This document shows positions 62,470 through 64,000 of a stretch of 64,000 bases of DNA, in pieces. The DNA is from Rhodococcus sp. OK302 (GTDB lineage Bacteria; Actinomycetota; Actinomycetes; Mycobacteriales; Mycobacteriaceae). Position 1 is the first letter of the stretch, and every line of letters starts with the position of its first letter. The stretch is taken from positions 1,896,501 through 1,960,500 of the forward strand of contig NZ_NPJZ01000001.1 in NCBI RefSeq assembly GCF_002245895.1. Direction: 5' to 3'. Below the pieces are notes generated by a model. It saw only the letters and a program-made list of their open reading frames with translations, was not told where the DNA came from and ran no database searches. A program made the position numbers and the translations under genes.

Positions 62470-63579
62470 CTAGCGGGTCTCAGCGAGCAGAAGTCGAGCG
62501 GCAACCGCATCGCGGTGATCGTCGGAGCTTCCGAGTGTCAGTGCGCGGCTACGGGATCTACGGAAATGCAGGTGTGCATCGTGTTCCCACGTGAACCCGA
62601 TACCGCCGTGGGTCAGGAGATTCGCCTCGGCGGCTAGCACGTAGGTATCCGAACACCACGCCTTCGTCATCGCCGCCACCAGAATAAGTTCTTCGGTCGC
62701 GCCTTGATCAGCCAACCAGGCAGCGTGGTACAGCAGGGAGCGTGCTCCCTCGACCTTGACGAGAACGTCGGCGCAGCGGTGCTTGATAGCCTGGAACGAT
62801 CCGATTGGACGTCCGAATTGTGTTCTGGTCTTGGCGTATTCGACGCAGTCGTCGAGGCACGCCTGAGCGCCGCCTACCTGCTCGGCTGCCAATGCGATGA
62901 TCGCAAGTGCGAACGCACGCTCGACCTTGTCGGGGTCCGGAGCGCCGAGTCGTACGGCGGGGGTGTCGTCGAATCGGATTCGGCTCGATCGGGTAACCAG
63001 GTCGTAGGCCGGAGCGGCAGCGTCGGCCTGGATATCCAGGTCGGCGCGCTGAACAGCGAATAGGTCGGTGCCGTACGACGTTTGCGCCGGCACGATGAGC
63101 AGATCTGCAGACTCGGCGTCGATGACTGCTTCGGCGACACCGGTCAGGCGTCCGTCATCACTGGCGTCGACCGGAAGGTGTGCCATCGAATGGACGCCGA
63201 CGGGGAGTGCGAAAGTGGCGATCAGCTCGCCGCTGGCGATGCGGGGAAGGTACTCAGCGCAGGCTGTGCTGTCGCCGCTCGCGAGCAGCGCTGTCGAGGC
63301 AAGGCCGACAGTGGCGAGGAATGGGGACCTCGTGAGACGTTGCCCGAACTCTTCCAAAATGATTGCGAGTTCAACCATTCCTCCACCGGCACCGTCGAAT
63401 TCGGCAGGAATCGGTACGGACATCAAGCCGAGTTCGTCAGCTGCACGGCGCCACATTGCAGTGTCGTAGGGGAGGTCGGAGTCGACCAGCTGGCGATTCT
63501 GCTGCCGATCGGAGGTGTCGAGGAAGCGGCGTACGCCGTCGCGGAGGGCGGCTTGTTCTGGGGTGAAACCGAATTGCAC
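62470..63579 (-). CDS. Acyl-CoA dehydrogenase (FadE28-like half of a pair)
   Basis: 369 residues from a GTG. The C-terminal HGGIGFTWEHDAHLHFRRSR resembles the segment of FadE28-type subunits, while the N-terminal FTPEQAALRDGVRRFLDTSD and EQVGGAQACLDDCVEYAKTR, TQFGRPIGSFQAIKHRCADV are general ACAD features. The nucleotide-binding region is weaker than in the partner at 61289. Together the two would form an alpha2-beta2 enzyme that puts a double bond into the acyl-CoA. The stop lies 8 bp before the partner's ATG. Confidence 0.87.
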   Translation of the reverse strand: MQFGFTPEQAALRDGVRRFLDTSDRQQNRQLVDSDLPYDTAMWRRAADELGLMSVPIPAEFDGAGGGMVELAIILEEFGQRLTRSPFLATVGLASTALLASGDSTACAEYLPRIASGELIATFALPVGVHSMAHLPVDASDDGRLTGVAEAVIDAESADLLIVPAQTSYGTDLFAVQRADLDIQADAAAPAYDLVTRSSRIRFDDTPAVRLGAPDPDKVERAFALAIIALAAEQVGGAQACLDDCVEYAKTRTQFGRPIGSFQAIKHRCADVLVKVEGARSLLYHAAWLADQGATEELILVAAMTKAWCSDTYVLAAEANLLTHGGIGFTWEHDAHLHFRRSRSRALTLGSSDDHRDAVAARLLLAETR

Positions 63580-63589
63580 GATTATCCTC

Positions 63590-64000
63590 CTAAGTGAGAA
63601 GGTCGGCCATGAGGCGAACGGCCTCGGGCTGTCGGGTCATGAGGGACATGGACGTGATCGGTGCGGACGTCCACGGCTCAATCAATTCCTTGATGCGTTC
63701 CGGCGGTCCGCACAGCGCGATTTCGTCGACGAGATCGTCCGGTACCGCGGCAATCGCTTCTTCCTTGCGTCCGGCCAGATACAGGTCTTGAATCTTCTCT
63801 GCTGCGTCCGCGTAGCCGTATCGGCACGCCACGTCGTTGTAAAAATTCTTTCCGCGAGCGCCCATTCCGCCGACGTAGAGCGCAATGCTCGGCTTGACCT
63901 GGGCGCGGCACTCGGCGGCGTTGTCTCCCACCACAACATCGAGGATCGGGCACAGGTCGAAGTCGGGTCGAGGAGTGAACCCGGCAGGAAGGATGGCGTC
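63590..64000 (-). CDS. LLM class flavin-dependent oxidoreductase (C-terminal part)
   Basis: The last 136 codons of a gene that starts beyond the right edge; its frame is open to base 64000. The visible end, with ILDVVVGDNAAECRAQVKPS, YVGGMGARGKNFYNDVACRY, VPDDLVDEIALCGPPERIKE and MTRQPEAVRLMADLLT, matches the luciferase-like/F420-type family (conserved VPDDLVDEIALCGPP-type segment). These enzymes are monooxygenases or dehydrogenases using reduced flavin or F420. It is probably the nearest gene upstream of the two acyl-CoA dehydrogenases in the same operon. Confidence 0.85.
   Translation of the reverse strand, partial: DAILPAGFTPRPDFDLCPILDVVVGDNAAECRAQVKPSIALYVGGMGARGKNFYNDVACRYGYADAAEKIQDLYLAGRKEEAIAAVPDDLVDEIALCGPPERIKELIEPWTSAPITSMSLMTRQPEAVRLMADLLT

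Overview
The window looks like chromosomal DNA of a high-GC mycolic-acid actinomycete, most likely Rhodococcus (the R. erythropolis/qingshengii group is my guess; no marker gene proves it). Supporting signs are the fused pcaL gene inside a pcaHGBLRF operon, an EspR-type regulator, the density of GTG/TTG starts and ATGA overlaps, and many NTF2/SnoaL-like, IclR, MerR and acyl-CoA dehydrogenase genes. I see no rRNA, tRNA, CRISPR array, intact insertion sequence or phage.

Layout. 1-4.1 kb: the start of an OhrR-like MarR gene, a DMT-like membrane protein and a large LuxR (LAL/MalT-type) regulator. 4.1-11.5 kb: a TipAS-type MerR gene and a second MerR gene with the same operator, flanking a fused indolepyruvate ferredoxin oxidoreductase; then two membrane proteins (one TMEM175-like) and an AraC regulator. 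11.5-18.2 kb: a UvrA-like ABC protein, a secreted protein, a DUF389 membrane protein and a ClpC-type ATPase preceded by a HAIR (HspR) element. 18.3-24.6 kb: a six-gene catabolic operon (two NTF2-like proteins, two SDRs, a KstD/fumarate-reductase-type flavoprotein, an MHS-type transporter) opposite an IclR regulator with a perfect operator palindrome; its substrate is unknown. 24.7-28.7 kb: the homogentisate operon hmgA - unknown gene - fahA with a MarR regulator. 28.9-36.8 kb: TetR gene, orphan peptide-type binding lipoprotein, EspR-like gene, a DesKR-like two-component system with an ABC exporter whose permease is frameshifted, and an AlkD-like protein. 36.9-39.2 kb: a DUF1254/1214-type protein and DAHP synthase preceded by a leader peptide carrying Tyr-Phe-Trp-Phe. 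39.3-48.5 kb: PaaX-type regulator, crotonase, acyl-CoA ligase, then pcaHGBLRF on the minus strand with two PcaR-type operators. 48.6-51.3 kb: nitronate monooxygenase-like gene and a trxB-trxA pair. 51.6-56.8 kb: a ring-hydroxylating dioxygenase operon with the gene order of phthalate 3,4-dioxygenase clusters (alpha, beta, small accessory, SDR, [3Fe-4S] ferredoxin, reductase, class II aldolase-type decarboxylase). 56.9-64 kb: a tandem NTF2 protein, a broken ABC ATPase, and a minus-strand operon (LLM flavin oxidoreductase, two acyl-CoA dehydrogenases, FMN reductase, CaiB-type CoA transferase, NTF2-like, VOC) for an unknown CoA-linked substrate.

How the genes fit together. The dioxygenase operon would turn phthalate (or a similar aromatic acid) into protocatechuate, which the pca operon 3 kb away would cleave and carry down the beta-ketoadipate pathway. 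The homogentisate operon handles the tyrosine/phenylalanine route, and the DAHP synthase is the biosynthetic counterpart, apparently sensed through its aromatic-rich leader peptide. Two further operons (18-24 kb and 57-64 kb) have the composition of catabolic pathways for cyclic compounds but no assignable substrate; with the unknown gene inside the homogentisate operon they are the best places to look for undescribed biochemistry.
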